This document shows positions 1 through 10,973 of a DNA stretch of 64,000 nucleotides, piece after piece. Both the position numbers and the translations under genes were made by a program. The DNA comes from Clitopilus passeckerianus. Lineage: Eukaryota > Basidiomycota > Agaricomycetes > Agaricales > Entolomataceae. The DNA is taken from contig CALYLX010000146.1 in assembly GCA_944990035.1 (NCBI GenBank), positions 744,001 to 808,000 on the forward strand. The letters run 5' to 3'. Position 1 is the stretch's first letter, and each line of letters opens with the position of its first letter. Under the pieces are notes generated by a model, which saw nothing but the letters and a program-made list of their open reading frames with translations, did no database searches and was not told where the DNA came from.

Positions 1-820
1 AACATCGGCTGTGGATGTGGGTTCGTATATGCCAGTGGCTGTTTGAACGTCGAAGGCTTCGAGAGCTGCCGCGCAGAGACCAGGGAGATGGAGAAGGAGG
101 TTATAGCTCTTGATTTTTGGAGGAGGATAGCTTGAATGTTGCCCCAGGGACATATAACGACACCCGCTTCGATTTCCCCTCTATAGGTCAACAGGCGGAC
201 AGATTTCAATGTTTGGCCCATGACCAGCCTGGGGAACCAGCACAGGCCCTCGAACTCCTCGAACAGGATGTTTAGGTGATGCAGATTTGGGAATAACGTA
301 TTACCTCCTCTCGCTTTCAAGAGAAGGGGTAATATGAGGGAATCACGGCCTTCCTCGATTAGCCTCGATATTGAAACTCCACTGGGACTAGGATCGCCGA
401 GGATTTTGATTCTTCGGCCATAAAACCTCAGTCTCTCTAGGTCCTCGGTTCGCAGGTCTCGAGTCACTGCCTAGGACATTAATACGCACGCGATCTTTTG
501 GACTCAGACTACGATGAAGACCCACCAGGTCGGTAGCTAACTCGCCATCTTCATCGAATTCGACCACATCTCCAGGCAAACATTTGAAAAGGTGCAACAG
601 GTAGGGTTGAAATGCCCATAGTAGATCCAAAGCTGGTTCGCTGAAGACGTTGCAAGTTAGAGCAAGAGAGTACACGTTGCCCCTCCCCCTCCCGATGCAG
701 CCGAAAGCCGTTAAAGCTGTAGTTTCGACTCTGCTGAAGAACTTCGCAGTTGCTATCCGCATCATATATCTTCGAGAAAATGGTCCAGACGATCTCGGGA
801 ACTCGCAGACAACGGTGCAT
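1..820 (-). CDS. F-box-like/LRR protein, C-terminus beyond the window, frame break near the start
   Basis: Seen: a start reading MHRCLRVPEIV at 820, then the F-box second half (LALTCNVFSEPALDLLW), an intron of 55 nt (471-525, GTGGGT...CCTAG), then the conserved exon-2 opening TRDLRTEDLERLRFYGRRIK and leucine-rich sequence running off base 1. This two-exon layout matches the complete paralogues at 34.5 and 41.2-43.0 kb. The first ~33 codons and the following segment are in different frames, with the shift near 700-745; no usable short intron explains it. Family knowledge: such proteins are presumed substrate receptors of SCF ubiquitin ligases, with no known substrate. Either a single-base indel has disabled the gene or the sequence has an error. 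The family is clear; integrity is doubtful. Confidence 0.65.
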
Positions 821-1217
821 TTGTGGGATGGGGAATGCTAAGGTGGGCGGATAATTTGAAAAGCTCAACTGTAACCACGTGCAACGTTAGCCCCAGGCCC
901 GGGAATGGCAGCTCTTTCTCTCCGCCTTCTAGGTTTGGTTCAAGCACAAGAAAAACTGCACTCCTGATGAGTATAGCATGCGCTGCTCGCGGGCTGTGGT
1001 CGTGAGGTTCTCATGCAAAAGAATGAACTCCAGAAAGGCTACTCCACTCCGACATAATGCTACCCCACTCCCAAAATTACGATCTTCCCATGTCATTAAT
1101 CCGGATTATATTGTCCATCCAGCTGGCAAACCAGAATGCATGGTCGCAGGGTATCTACAGTGTATAGCTAAATATAGGACAACCAACTATGAGTGTACAT
1201 CATTCTAACCCTCTATA
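821..1217. other. intergenic, 5' side of the F-box gene
   Basis: About 400 bases between the F-box start and the stop codon of the transporter gene. Short open frames here overlap on both strands and lack splice-consistent or family-like sequence. I see no gene. It presumably holds the F-box promoter and the transporter 3' UTR. Confidence 0.5.
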
Positions 1218-2571
1218 TTACTCCTTGTCCTTTCCCGACTCTAAATCCTGCATGTTGACTCTCTCATACCCATTGGTTTGGGGTGCAGGTTTCCGTGTCT
1301 CCTGGTCTTTAACCCAGGTATAGTACAACGAACCAATTAAGATGATAGCGATAGAAGATGCGCGACCACTGAGGGGAGACGATGTTAGGCAAATGGGTGT
1401 TTGAGGGAAAGGAGGAGGAATTTACCCAGAGATAATGTCGCCGAATAGCCACACGCCGAGAAGAGAGGCTGCGACTCCACGAACGGCCGAGGATATCATA
1501 TGTGTGATAGGTGAGGTGACCTTGATGGACAACAAAGCAGCAATACTCATGAGGAAACCGAGGACACCCTGATAAGAAATTATGAATACATAGATCGGGA
1601 GTAGCGGGGAAGAAAACACTCACAGTGATGAGGGAGCCCCAAATGAAGGTAGAGAACGCCTTGGCGGCACCCTCCTTTGCAACTTCCGCAGTGGTAAAGA
1701 GAAGTGCAACGATACCAGGACCCTCTCCAGCAATTAAGCAGAGGGGTAAGAGGATTATGGCACTAAGCAAGTTCGTGTACCATGAAAGCAGAAGGGCGCT
1801 GCCGTTCACAACGTTCAAGCTCTTTTTAATGACAATGGAATGGATTGCAGTGATCATGGAGCTGACCACACCGAAGCTTACACCAACGTAGGAGAGTGGT
1901 GTGCCGTCGAGGAAAACACCAACGAAGAATCCGGAGGTGACCATTCCACACGAGATAAGGATACGGAGGGAAGGTCGAACGTTGAGGGCGAAGAACGACA
2001 TGCCAACTGTGAACGGCAAGACGAGGCCACGAGCAACTTGGTAGAAGGATGCATCGACATATTTGAGAGTATAGTTGCTGAAGCTGCAAAAGGACCTATC
2101 AGAATGGTGTTGCATATGATATATTTATAGACCCTACCTTAGTCCAACAACGTTAAGCCCGACCATCGCAACGAGTCCTTTGCAGATTTCGGGGTCGAAG
2201 GTCAACCTGTCTGGTAGTATTCGCATTGCGTCTGATGCAGCAAATAGTAACACAGCAATGACCAGCTGTACCCAGAGGAAGAATAGAGGCACGTCGGTGG
2301 TGATAAGCACCCATTTGTTTCTGAGGACCGGTCAGAAGGGCCCGCGAATTCAAGAGAATAGTCACATACGCCATAACCATCTAGTAAAATCATGTTAGAC
2401 CTTCATTATCAAGCAAGATGTAGCAGAGGTACTCACTGAAAGGGCGGCCACAAGATAAAACAAAACAACCGCCATCTAGGGGAACCTATTTCAGCAAAAT
2501 GCTTGGCTTGCACGTTCCCCACATACCACACGGCCCCTTGAAGGGGGTTTTGAAGTATCGTCGGAAGGCAT
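1218..2571 (-). CDS. GDP-fucose transporter-like nucleotide-sugar carrier (SLC35C1/TPT family)
   Basis: Golgi antiporter of the drug/metabolite transporter superfamily, predicted to exchange GDP-fucose for GMP. Seven exons give 343 residues: 2571-2527, 2475-2437, 2380-2370 (11 nt), 2320-2138, 2083-1624, 1568-1426 and 1368-1218; the exon sum is a multiple of three. Visible landmarks are the short cytosolic N-terminus (MPSDDTSKPPSRG), MVMANKWVL after the first membrane segment, LKYVDASFYQVARGL, SWYTNL and FTSP-type KVTSPITHMISSAVRG, all at places expected for SLC35C1. About ten hydrophobic segments are present. Its head-to-head neighbour is MRE11, 270 bp away. The GDP-fucose synthesis enzymes lie 27-31 kb downstream in this window, which supports the substrate guess. 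A GDP-mannose or other TPT substrate is the alternative. Confidence 0.8.
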
Positions 2572-2723
2572 TCTAAGAGTCGGTCTAGTGAGCGAGGTCC
2601 TAACGATGGGCGACCTATATGTTGGCAGGCGATGCCTGGAGAGTGATGACTTGGAGAGCGAAATGGCTGTAACTCGGTTTGCAGAAAAATGTGAGGCGAC
2701 CGCAGTGGAAACGCTGGCTGTGT

Positions 2724-2729
2724 CACGTG
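2724..2729. promoter_or_regulatory. CACGTG E-box in the transporter/MRE11 divergent promoter
   Basis: Palindromic CACGTG inside the 270-bp spacer between two divergent starts, about 113 bp upstream of the MRE11 ATG. It is a potential bHLH (Cbf1/Pho4-type) site by consensus only. Confidence 0.3.
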
Positions 2730-2781
2730 CGACAATGATGGTGATTGCCGCTTTTAGGCAGCTTCATTTAGCCGAGACGCG

Positions 2782-2787
2782 ACGCGT
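2782..2787. promoter_or_regulatory. ACGCGT MCB-like element upstream of MRE11
   Basis: ACGCGT lies 55 bp before the MRE11 start, with a further ACGCG half just upstream. In yeasts this is the MBF box of G1/S-regulated DNA replication and repair genes, a role that fits the gene. Consensus match only. Confidence 0.4.
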
Positions 2788-2841
2788 TTTTGCCACTCTT
2801 CAACTTGAACAACTTTGAGAACGTGTTCGACGTGTTCAACG

Positions 2842-5665
2842 ATGGGCGAGTATTCTGACGATGATGCACCCAGGCCATCGTCTACACAACAAGGATGTGA
2901 GTCAATATTGGTAGCGTTCTACCCAACCCACAACATGCTGAAACATGTGGCCGCAGCGGTCGACGATTGCATCAGGATCTTGCTAGCGACCGACAACCAC
3001 ATTGGTTACATGGAGCGAGACCCCATTCGGGGACAGGATTCAATAAACACTTTCAAAGAGATCCTCCAGTTAGCGAGGAAAAACGAAGTAATATTCCACG
3101 CTGGAAATTGCATAGGACCGAGTTGACCTTCATTACTTCAGGTGGACTTCATTCTCCTTGCCGGTGACTTATTCCACGAGAATAAACCTTCAAGGGAATG
3201 CCTTTATCAGGTCACAGCTCTTCTAAGAGAATACACGCTAGGAGACAAGCCGGTACAGCTCGAACTACTGAGTGACCCAGATGAAGGCAAAGCCGACGGG
3301 TACTCGTGAGTCATCTTCTAGGCTCCGAAGCTTTTTCTCCGACCTCAACATCTGCCAGATTTCCCGCTATTAACTACCAGGATCCCAACTTCAACGTCGC
3401 AATCCCGGTGTTCTCCATTCATGGCAATCACGATGACCCACAAGGAGCAGGTTCCGTAAGTTATTCTTAGCATCCGGATTTTCACTCCTTGATAGACTTT
3501 CTTCAGCAAGGTGCTCTATGCGCGCTGGACATACTATCCGTCTCCGGGCTCATCAACTATATGGGCAAGTTCGATCTCCCTGTGAATAGTGCAGATGCTT
3601 CGACTACTGGAATTGCTGTCCGACCTGTCCTGTTGCGCAAAGGAACGACCTATCTTGGAATGTACGGGATTGGCAACGTCAAAGATGCCCGAATGCACTT
3701 TGAACTACGAAGCAATCGAGTCCGCATGTTCATGCCAAGAGACAAGGAAAACTGGTTTAATATCCTGCTCCTGCATCAGAACAGGTAAAAGCCATGCATT
3801 TCTGTTCAACATTGGCCCCCGACCTTAACTACTTTGCAGAGCAAACCGCGGTCATCAAGAGTCCGTTCCAGAAACAATGTTTGACGACAGCATCAACTTA
3901 GTCATATGGGGCCATGAACATGACTGCAAAATAGTGCCAGAGCCAGTTGAAGGCAAAAATTACGTCGTCTCCCAACCTGGATCATCAATTGCCACCTCTC
4001 TCGCTGACGGGGAGTCCCAGCCAAAGTGATTTTTGTCCCCTACGCCACCTCCTGAACTGACAATCTTCTCATTAGACATGTTGCTTTACTGAGGGTTCGA
4101 GGTAGCCAAGACTACGAACTGACACCCATACCACTGCGGACTGTACGGCCCTTTGAACTTAAGAGCATCTCGCTCCTCGAAGCTTCCGAAGATGATGGTT
4201 TGGATATCGAAGATCAAATGGAAATAACGAAGTACCTGCGAGCACAGGTATGGCTTGACATTTTTGGCATGCTAAACACGACTGAGTGAGTATAGGTAAA
4301 CGCTCTGATCGACCAAGCCAACGAAGCATGGGACAAGCGCAATGCCGAAGGAGTCAAGCAAGGCGAGGAAGAACTCCCCAGAATGCTCCCTCTTATACGT
4401 CTGAAGGTGCTACCTTACTGTCCTCTCGCACCACAAATGCTAACCTCTATTAGGTCGACACAACCGGCGTCACCCAGACCTCAAACCCAATCCGCTTCGG
4501 CCAAGAATTCACTGGCCGCATCGCAAATCCACGAGATGTCCTCGTCTTCCACCGAGCTAAGAAAGGTGCCACGTCCCGATCTGGAAAAGTCGTAGCCGAC
4601 CAGCCAGAACTGAGCATCGACGATCCAAACCTTACTATATCGGAGAAGCTTGCGAAAGTCAGAGTTGAGACGCTGGTGAATGAGTACCTACAGGCGCAGG
4701 AGCTGCAGCTGTTGGGTGAAAATGGGATGTCGGATGCGATTCAGACGTTTGTGGAGAAGGATGATATTCACGCTATCCAGAAGTACGGCTTGCCTGAGTG
4801 TTGATTTCATCTAAGCTGACATCTTTCTCGTAGACATGTTGCAACCTCATTAGACTACCTCATGAAAGGTGTTTCTGGGAAAGACGATGTTGACGAAGAT
4901 GAAGTCGAAGATATGGCAAGTCATTGTCATCCCTACCCGTTTCACCCCCTAACACTCCATCTTTAGCTCATCAAGGCCAAAGAAAAGCACCAGCAGGAAT
5001 ATATCGAGAACAGCCAGAAGCAAGCAACAGCACGCCCCGCCGCCAAGGGGAAAACCAAGGCAGCGAAAGGCGTAGACTCAGACGACTCGATGCTGGACGA
5101 TAACGACTACGGGGATGGAGGGTCCGGCTTTGAAGAAGACGAACCAGCGCCGCCACCTAAGAAGCGAGCTGCTGCCCCGAAGAAAGCACCGGCCAAAGCT
5201 CCTGCAAAGAAGGCCCCTGCGAAGGGACGAGGCAAGAAAGCAATGGTTAGTCTAAGCCCCTGATGCATTCTATTTTTTGCTGACCATCGCGTTCGACAGC
5301 CTGAGAGCGATGACGAGGAAATCATAGAACTTGACGACGTATCGGATGATGACGATGAGCCGCCCCCACCTCCCAAAAAGCCTAGTCGAGCTACGGTATT
5401 GAGGCAAGCCTTCTGTCTTGTATATCCTCGAACTTTGCTTACAATTGAGCTTTTCCCAAAGTCAAACGGCAGCGAAGAAGGCACCGGCAAGGAAGAAGGC
5501 CACGCCAGCTCCAAAGCAGTCGCAACTGGTCTTCGCACCTGTCGGTCGAACTTCAAGGACTGCTGCAACAAAGGCTAGGGGAAGGATGGTGGTAAGTCTT
5601 CTAGAACAGCTGCTTCTGATATTATGTTAAGCTGACTATTTCAGGAGTCTGACGATGATGACTGA
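2842..5665 (+). CDS. MRE11: double-strand break repair nuclease Mre11
   Basis: Mn-dependent 3'-5' exonuclease/endonuclease of the MRN complex (with Rad50 and Nbs1), acting in nuclear break resection and checkpoint signalling. The calcineurin-like phosphoesterase motifs occur in order across introns: ATDNHIGY (motif I), [13 protein letters not shown] (II), [10 protein letters not shown] (III), the LLLHQNR histidine (IV) and VIWGHEHDC (V). The Mre11 DNA-binding region follows ([25 protein letters not shown]). Introns are short, for example TGTGAGT after codon 19 and one placed between NEV and DFILLAGD. The C-terminus is acidic, then lysine/alanine/proline-rich ([13 protein letters not shown]), ending ESDDDD. 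Length near 700 residues is normal. The start chosen is the ATG at 2842, the first one giving the conserved N-terminus. The 3' end faces the hydrolase gene 141 bp away. Confidence 0.93.
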
Positions 5666-5806
5666 GAAGAACATATACATTCTATGCCTACTTGCTCTCA
5701 TCTGCTTTGCTGTTGTAAATACCATACTCCTAGTTGTAATTCACCACAGTGCTCTGGTCTCAGAGTGTCCGAGTCATTGTCCGATGAGATCAGTACACCT
5801 AAGTTG

Positions 5807-6719
5807 CTAAGCAGGCGCGAATCCACTCATAACCTCGTACAATCCCTCAACCTGTCTCCTTCCAAGATTCTGGCTCCAGAATTCCATGATTGGCTGCCAC
5901 CCCTCCTTTGAGGCGGGCATTCCTGGATTTTTGGTTGTCTTCTCCACGACAATGCTGAACGCCTTCTTGAATGCAGTTATGGCACCCGAGGGCAAGGCCG
6001 TCTCAGCTGGTGCGGGATTGTGCATGATGAGGACGGGAGTAGGACTGAGGGATGAGAGCGTCGGATAAGATAGCAAAGGGCCAGAAATCGAGACGATAGA
6101 TCCAAGGGCACCACCTGTGGATTGGCTGTCTGCAGAGGTGGAGGAGGAAGCAAGCTTCTCTTTCCACAGTTTGACCCCGAACTCTGCTGCTACACTTCCA
6201 CCCTGGGCAAAACCGAAGAGATGAATGCGATGGGATGGCCACTTGAGGTCATTTGTAAGAAGCTTGATGACTTTTGAGAGTAGATCGAGCGCAGGCGTTG
6301 GGTTTGGACGGTCGATGAGTTCCCCCAGCCCGTCGAAAGACTCGTACCACTGGTAGGCATCCTCGTAAAGGAATGGAATCCTGGAGCAACTGGTGAGCAA
6401 CTCGAGAAGGAATGGATGACCTAGACTCACTGCTGCGGTGCACGAAGAGCTAGTACTGCTGTCTGGGGAAGCTTCAACTGTCGCCCGAGTTTTGCAAAGG
6501 GTACGTGTGTATCTCCTACGGCGAAATAAGTGGTAGATTCGACGAGTAATAACATAATGCCTTACCCAAGCCGTGCAGGAGTATCAAGAGGTTCTCGTCG
6601 GCGCCATCATCGCTAGCAATGTACGTGAATGGGACAGGGATGCTCGATGTTGAAGGTGGTTGCTTGACTCTTGGAGAGCTTGAACCTGATGAAGGTTCTC
6701 GAAGATGGATGTCTGTCAT
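5807..6719 (-). CDS. phospholipase/carboxylesterase-like alpha/beta-hydrolase, probably catalytically dead
   Basis: Alpha/beta-hydrolase_2 fold of the acyl-protein thioesterase/carboxylesterase group. Seen: LLILLHGLG (oxyanion strand) at about residue 40, then DTHVPFAKLGRQL, AVLALRAP, and YQWYESFDGLGEL. The nucleophile elbow reads GFAQGG, so the expected serine of GFSQGG is alanine. After VLIMHNPAPAET I see neither the usual aspartate turn nor a G-x-H near the C-terminus. Established members hydrolyse thioesters or carboxylic esters; this one may be a non-enzymatic binder or scaffold. Three exons with short introns. An in-frame ATG 48 bp upstream at 6767 is the alternative start. It converges on MRE11. 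Confidence 0.75.
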
Positions 6720-6917
6720 CTCAAATGATCGCACATTCAAACGGGTGATGTAAAGGATATTTAACATTATTAAGCCCTAGATAAAGCCAGGTATATCGTA
6801 CAAGGCCTACTTCCTGGCTACATAACAACTAACAAGCAGAGTTCAGATACAAAACAGATGGTATAACCAAAAAATCCAAATAAATCCCGAAGCTGGTGCC
6901 ATAAATCATTAAATAAA

Positions 6918-8627
6918 TCACAGCGCGCCCCACTGCTGCCCACTCGTAAACCCATTCGAATACATGGGCTGTCCCGCGCCAGGATTAAACTGGCCCATAT
7001 TCATCTGTTGCTGTCCTCCCATCCCATTCATGCCAAATCCTTGACCATACTGATTCTGCTGCGAAAACATCCCAGATCCAGTATTGAACCCATTCGACAT
7101 TCCCGCCGGGACCTGCAACGGCGGCGTGGGGTTCATGAACTGCCCTTGGCCCTGCATAGAATATTGAGCCATGCCAACTGTAGGCGTGGTCGACGGGGGA
7201 GGTTGGGGTGTTTGAGAGATGTAGCCCGGACTTGGCGTTGACATGAACGATTGCCCGGCAGGTGCAGACATCATGCCATTCTGTGCGAATGAATTCTGAT
7301 GACCAGGTGTCGGCACCTGGATCTGAAGAGACGCTTGCGGCTGGAAAGCTAATGTCTGAGGTTGAGGTTGGTAGAACTGCGAGGGCCCTTGACCTGGCGC
7401 AGACATAGGAGCTTGCATCTGGAAGGATGGATTCGACATATAACTGCCTTGTGTTGCTTGGAAGGAGTTTGATGGCGTGAATGAAGGGGTAAATGGAGAT
7501 TGCTGGGGGTATGTATTCATCTGGTTCTGGAATTGCATGCCAGGGAATGACGTGTGTTGAGCTGTGAGGGGACTTTGTGCAGCAATTTGAAGGGGTAATG
7601 TTGAATTTCCAGAAGGGGCATCGAGTCCTATGAGATCTGCCCATACACCTTCAGGCTTCTTCGCCTGACCAGCGGGCGCAGGATTTTGATTCGTAGTAGG
7701 TAGACCAGGTTTAGACAGCCCTGCAGAGACCGGCTGCGAAACCGATCGTTGCTGGTTCAGTAGTGCTGTTGCTGAAGCACTTGTAATCGTAGGACGTGTA
7801 ATCTGGTTGGAAGAACCAAGCTTGGAAGAGGTCGTAGGGGCAAACCTTGACGATGTCGATGCCGAAGGTGTAGCAGCAAGAGGGGAGGAAACCGATCTTG
7901 AATTATTCAATGGAGACGTTGTCGATGATGTTCCAAGCTTTGAGATTCCTGAGGGGCCTTTATTCATGAACCGCTTCATTTCGTACTTGGCTACGGAAAA
8001 GCCCAATTAGATCATGCCATAGCGATGCAAAGCATGTTACTTACATCGAATGTGTTTCTCCAATTCGCTGTCCCTCTCGGCATCCATCATATTAGCAGGA
8101 GGTGGGTGCCGAGCTTCGTTAGGATTGTAGATGGCATTGGCGTTAATATTGCCCATCGTCCGCATACGCTGAAAAGGGGGGTCGTGTCAGGGAATTCGCC
8201 AACTATGAGCGTTGCGTAGCGACTCACTTCCACTTGTTCGTTCGTCCATGAGTCCATCGTTAGGCTCTTCCTGGACACAACATGTTAGTCTATGTCGAAC
8301 TTGGTGGGTGTGCACATACACTTTGGTAACGTGTGTCCCGATCTTCCTGTGGATGCTTGCGCAACCCATACTAGAATATTACTCTATCAATGATTTACTT
8401 CGACAAAAAGGGATACCAAAAGCCCACTTACCAGATAAAAATGCCAAGGTTATGAGAAGCCCATCTTGGATTCCGTGCTTTGCAGTCCGCACAAGTATCT
8501 GCCAAGCACACACTATCAGGTTAGGAAGTCCATTACACAGGTCAATCCTTTGAGCCTCACCATTGCCAGGTTTTGCAGCCAACTCAAGGACTATCCTTCC
8601 GTTTCTGTCTGCTGCAAGCTTGTTCAT
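6918..8627 (-). CDS. Arf GTPase-activating protein, Age2/SMAP type
   Basis: GAP for Arf GTPases in trans-Golgi and endosomal vesicle traffic. The N-terminal ~120 residues form an ArfGAP zinc finger: CADC, sixteen residues (with the PRWASHNLG block that carries the arginine finger), then CMGC. After it come HRKIGTHVTKVKSL, MDSWTNEQVE, and NPNEARHPPP...ERDSELEKHIRSKYEMKRF. These are built from five short exons; for example IC|MGC is split by an intron. The C-terminal ~350 residues are low-complexity, rich in Q, N, P, S, G and M (prion-like), as in fungal Age2. The first ATG here, MNKLAADRN, may be preceded by a tiny upstream exon, since many relatives start MSR.NK. Confidence 0.85.
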
Positions 8628-8960
8628 TCTAGCAGGAGTAGCCTTGGGAAATCTACTGACACCGTTTAAGTAAAAGATTGAAGCTGGACGACTTTGGGAG
8701 TAACGCCACTACAGAATTCGGTGGCAGATCACGTGAAGGGTCTTGGGACAGATAAATGACCGGGCCGGAAAGTCCGATCTCTGCAAAGACCGACTTGGAA
8801 AGAAAGAAGGTGTAGCAAAATGGATTCTGCTCCTAGTATACAAAGTTATACCTTCGCTCAAAAGGTTGGGAAAATATACATTGTTGAAAACGACCACAAC
8901 AAATGTTACATGAAACACAGTCAAGACAGATACAGCACCAAAACCAAAAGGCCAACCCAG
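8628..8960. other. intergenic, ArfGAP promoter side
   Basis: About 330 bases between the ArfGAP start and the stop of the next minus-strand gene. No coding frame with family-like sequence. It probably holds the ArfGAP promoter and the neighbour's 3' UTR, and is moderately AT-rich toward 8900. Confidence 0.5.
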
Positions 8961-10516
8961 CTAAAACTCTTCATCCTCCACCTTAGCCTTCCCCTTCCTA
9001 TCCGAAAGAGATCCCTTCGACGCGAGCGCAGAAGAGGATGCCTTCGACAACATCTCATACTCCTCATACTCCTCCCCAGCAGACTTCTTAGAATCCACCA
9101 CCTCCTGACCAGCGGATCCTCCCAGGCCAGCCTGATTCCTCTCGCTGGCCAAACCCCTGTCAATATCCTCCGACATCTGACTGAAAGCCGTCTGGCAGGT
9201 CTCGATAACGAGGGCAATTCCGGCTGGCAGGTGTTTCAAGAGACCGATGGCCACATGAACGTACGTGGCGATCTGATAGATGAAGTCAAATATATGGGAG
9301 CGGAGGCGTTTGAGTTTGGTGTAGTCGAAGCTGGGAGGCGGGGAAGCGGTTCGAGGCTGGGATGTAGTTCGAGGTGGGGTTGGGGTTGGTACTCGGGAAG
9401 GAGCTGAGGCTGGTTGAGAAACAGGTTCCTCAGTCTTCACTGGAGCTGCCTGGCTACGCGAAGGCCGACCAAAGCGGTAGCCGATATAGCCCATAAGGGG
9501 GCCCTTCACTAGGAAGTCTAGAATAAGATAGATCAGTATTATAGAATCATATACTTCAGATAACAAATGACTAACTGTCGAATAGAAGGACGACCAATAT
9601 GAAGACCACGCGCAGAATGTTCAGTAGGAGGTGCAAGAGAGTATGGCGCAGGATGAAAATGAATGGTGAAGCCAGGAAGGTCCCAACGACGAGGGTGAAT
9701 ATGGCGCGCGGTTTGAGCAATTTGCGAAGTAGCCATCGTCCGACGGATCTCGTCTTGGTTTGAGGTGCGTTCTTTGTTGGAGTGGGGACGGCAGAAGCAG
9801 AAGCTCCAGCTTCGGCCTCTTGGGATGGCGTGGATGACCCAAATATCTTCGCTAGGAGGTCACGGGCATATGTAGAACCCTCTGTCAGCTTGGCGATCCC
9901 CGGTGCGGAGAGCATGGAAAGCGAGAGAACAGAGAGGGCAGTGGCAATGATGATGGTAGAGCAGACTGGTGTAGGCAGATATGTTAGAAAATAGGGAGAA
10001 AGGACAGGTGAAAGGTAGACATACCTAAGGTAATCTGCAGAGCGAGCATAAGCAGTGTTGCGGCCACCGTCGCGAAGATGAAAAGGATTGCACTTTAACA
10101 TCAGGCGTAAGATTAAGAAAGTATCAACAGCGGTTAATAGAGCTTACACGAATGCAGAAAGAGGAATGAATGCAAGTAAAGACAGTGTGGCGATCAGAAT
10201 CTGAAAGAGGTCTCATCAGCTTCCCGAAAGACCGTATGAAAAGTGGGACACACAGTTTGAGATGGATTTTCTTGATACTTCTCAACGAATGCATTAACAG
10301 CGGGCCCAAATTTCTCTTTTGCCAATCTGTTGAACAGGAGTCTTAGTTAGCGGACAGCCGAAGATGATTATGAGCCCAAACGCACCTATTCAAGTCCTCG
10401 TAGCTGACAGGCGGGATATTCCATGTAGGTGCCTGAGGAGTCGCAGACTCGAGGTTGGGTTGTGCAGAAGACCCAGAAGGAGAAGGCTGATTCGCCCCCG
10501 TTGTAGTGGTCGCCAT
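8961..10516 (-). CDS. multi-span membrane protein, promethin/LDAF1-like hydrophobic region
   Basis: I do not recognise this gene with certainty. The start at 10516 reads MATTTTGANQPSPSG. A soluble N-terminus of ~70 residues (NRLAKEKFGPAVNAFVEKYQ) leads into two long adjoining hydrophobic stretches (ATLSLLAFIPLSAF; AATLLMLALQITL, then TIIIATALSVLSLSML). A linker rich in A/S/P/T follows, then another membrane pair (PRAIFTLVVGTFLASPF; LLLNILRVVFILVVLLFD). A cytosolic tail rich in P, S and T ends KAKVEDEEF. The first hydrophobic unit resembles the hairpin helices of promethin/LDAF1 (fungal Ldo) lipid-droplet assembly factors, but this is inference from pattern alone. Roughly seven short exons. 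Confidence 0.6.
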
Positions 10517-10973
10517 TCCTTGCTGGTAGCTCGAGGTCGAAGTGTGTGTTGATGAGAAGCGGCCCCAACTTCGATTACTATATACCTTCCGCCGAGGTTT
10601 CGCAAATCACGTTCAGCGTCTGTACAAGTCCGACGACACGCTTTGTGGCTGCGAGGCTACGTTGACATCTACGTGGAAGGCTTTCACGCTGTCAGAAGGG
10701 TGATTTCAGGCTGATAGCGTCGACTGGATCTGAATTGCAGCTGCGGCGCAGCCTTCGGATAGTTGCACGCCTCGAAATCAAGGGAACTGACGTTTCGACA
10801 TGGGACTCGGGACGAAAGCAAGCGTGGCAAATGATGGTGGTCGTGCTTTGATAATTGATTAGATTCTGATGACCTAGATCCGATGTCCGATTGGACTTGA
10901 CTCTCACCCAGACCGCCATTTCATCTCACATTATTCGGAAGTCTATACGCAGTAGACATACAGGCTGCGGAAT
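10517..10973. promoter_or_regulatory. divergent promoter region
   Basis: 457 bp between two divergent starts (membrane protein on the minus strand, PEX39-like on the plus strand). No convincing third gene. It must carry both promoters; I see no clear TATA or CCAAT box. Confidence 0.45.

Noticed and set aside
8820..9407. Long plus-strand open frame opposite the promethin-like gene
   Set aside because: It is the antisense shadow of the last exon of the minus-strand membrane-protein gene; its composition (arginine/leucine-rich) is typical of such shadows.
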